DNA of 5,879 nt from Candidatus Sulfopaludibacter sp. SbA3. GTDB taxonomy: Bacteria > Acidobacteriota > Terriglobia > Bryobacterales > Bryobacteraceae. A model generated the notes under the pieces. It was not told the origin of the DNA. It did no database searches and was given only the letters and a program-made list of their open reading frames with translations. The stretch lies in the NCBI GenBank assembly GCA_900290315.1, contig OKRF01000077.1, positions 754-6,632 on the forward strand, given 5' to 3'. Made by a program: the position numbers and the translations under genes. Below are positions 5,851 through 5,879 of the stretch, piece by piece; position 1 is the first letter of the stretch; every line of letters starts with the position of its first letter.

Positions 5851-5879
5851 CAAAACCGGCATTATCGCGGGTGTTTTAT
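5851..5879 (-). repeat. Right terminal inverted repeat, at the window edge
   Basis: This is the reverse complement of 5347-5375 at 28 of 29 bases. It occupies the last 29 bases of the window, which would fit a sequence that stops at a repeat present in several copies. Confidence 0.75.

Larger units (their letters stand above)
5347..5879. mobile_element. MITE-like or IS-remnant segment with about 29-bp terminal inverted repeats
   Basis: The left arm (5347-5375) starts ATAAAACACCCGCGAT and ends GCCGGTTTTG. The right arm (5851-5879) is its reverse complement with one mismatch (G5363), so 28 of 29 positions pair. The similarity stops just inside the arms. The 533-bp body contains no recognisable transposase. 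Because the right arm ends at the last base of the window, outer boundaries and any target-site duplication cannot be judged; the repeats may extend outward. The segment may be a non-autonomous element, a deletion derivative of an IS, or recombinase sites of a larger element. The family was not identified. Confidence 0.55.

Noticed and set aside
1..5879. tRNA, rRNA, riboswitch or CRISPR array
   Set aside because: No cloverleaf, conserved rRNA segment, riboswitch core or regularly spaced direct repeats was seen on either strand.

Overview
The window looks like a GC-rich Acidobacteriota chromosome fragment, probably from the Solibacter/Bryobacter lineage. The best evidence is a protein at about 2.1-2.95 kb that carries the hallmarks of the TIGR03435 family, which is expanded in Candidatus Solibacter and relatives. 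It sits directly behind a BlaI-type repressor and an M56 (BlaR1-type) membrane metallopeptidase, a usual arrangement in that group. All family assignments were made by reading the sequence; no database search was run.

Layout. (1) Bases 1-761, minus strand: a YtrA-like GntR repressor followed, with an ATGA overlap, by a membrane protein that runs off the left edge. The membrane gene begins at 378 and is open to base 1. (2) Bases 762-874: a divergent regulatory region with a good sigma70-type promoter for the GntR gene and two copies of a BlaI-like palindrome, one on each promoter and about five helical turns apart. (3) Bases 875-2951, plus strand: blaI, then an M56 peptidase (ATGA overlap), then a TIGR03435 domain one base out of frame with the peptidase. 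The two probably belong to one fused polypeptide interrupted by a 1-nt frame displacement near 2130. (4) Bases 2959-3022: a nested hairpin between convergent transcription units. (5) Bases 5060-3023, minus strand: an OmpR-family response regulator and a HAMP-containing sensor histidine kinase, again joined by ATGA. The kinase N-terminus is also split between two frames, near 4340-4350. (6) Bases 5061-5346: no convincing gene. (7) Bases 5347-5879: a 533-bp segment bounded by a 28/29 inverted repeat whose right arm ends exactly at the window edge, like a MITE, an IS remnant or the ends of a larger element.

How the genes may work together. The window holds three signalling modules side by side: GntR plus membrane protein, BlaI plus M56-TIGR03435, and a two-component system. 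In the BlaI module the penicillin-binding sensor domain of classical BlaR1 is absent and a TIGR03435 domain occupies its place, so that domain may be the extracytoplasmic sensor. The shared operator suggests that BlaI could also control the divergent GntR/membrane operon. Both broken genes are repaired by adding a single base, so sequencing or assembly error has to be excluded before either is called a pseudogene.
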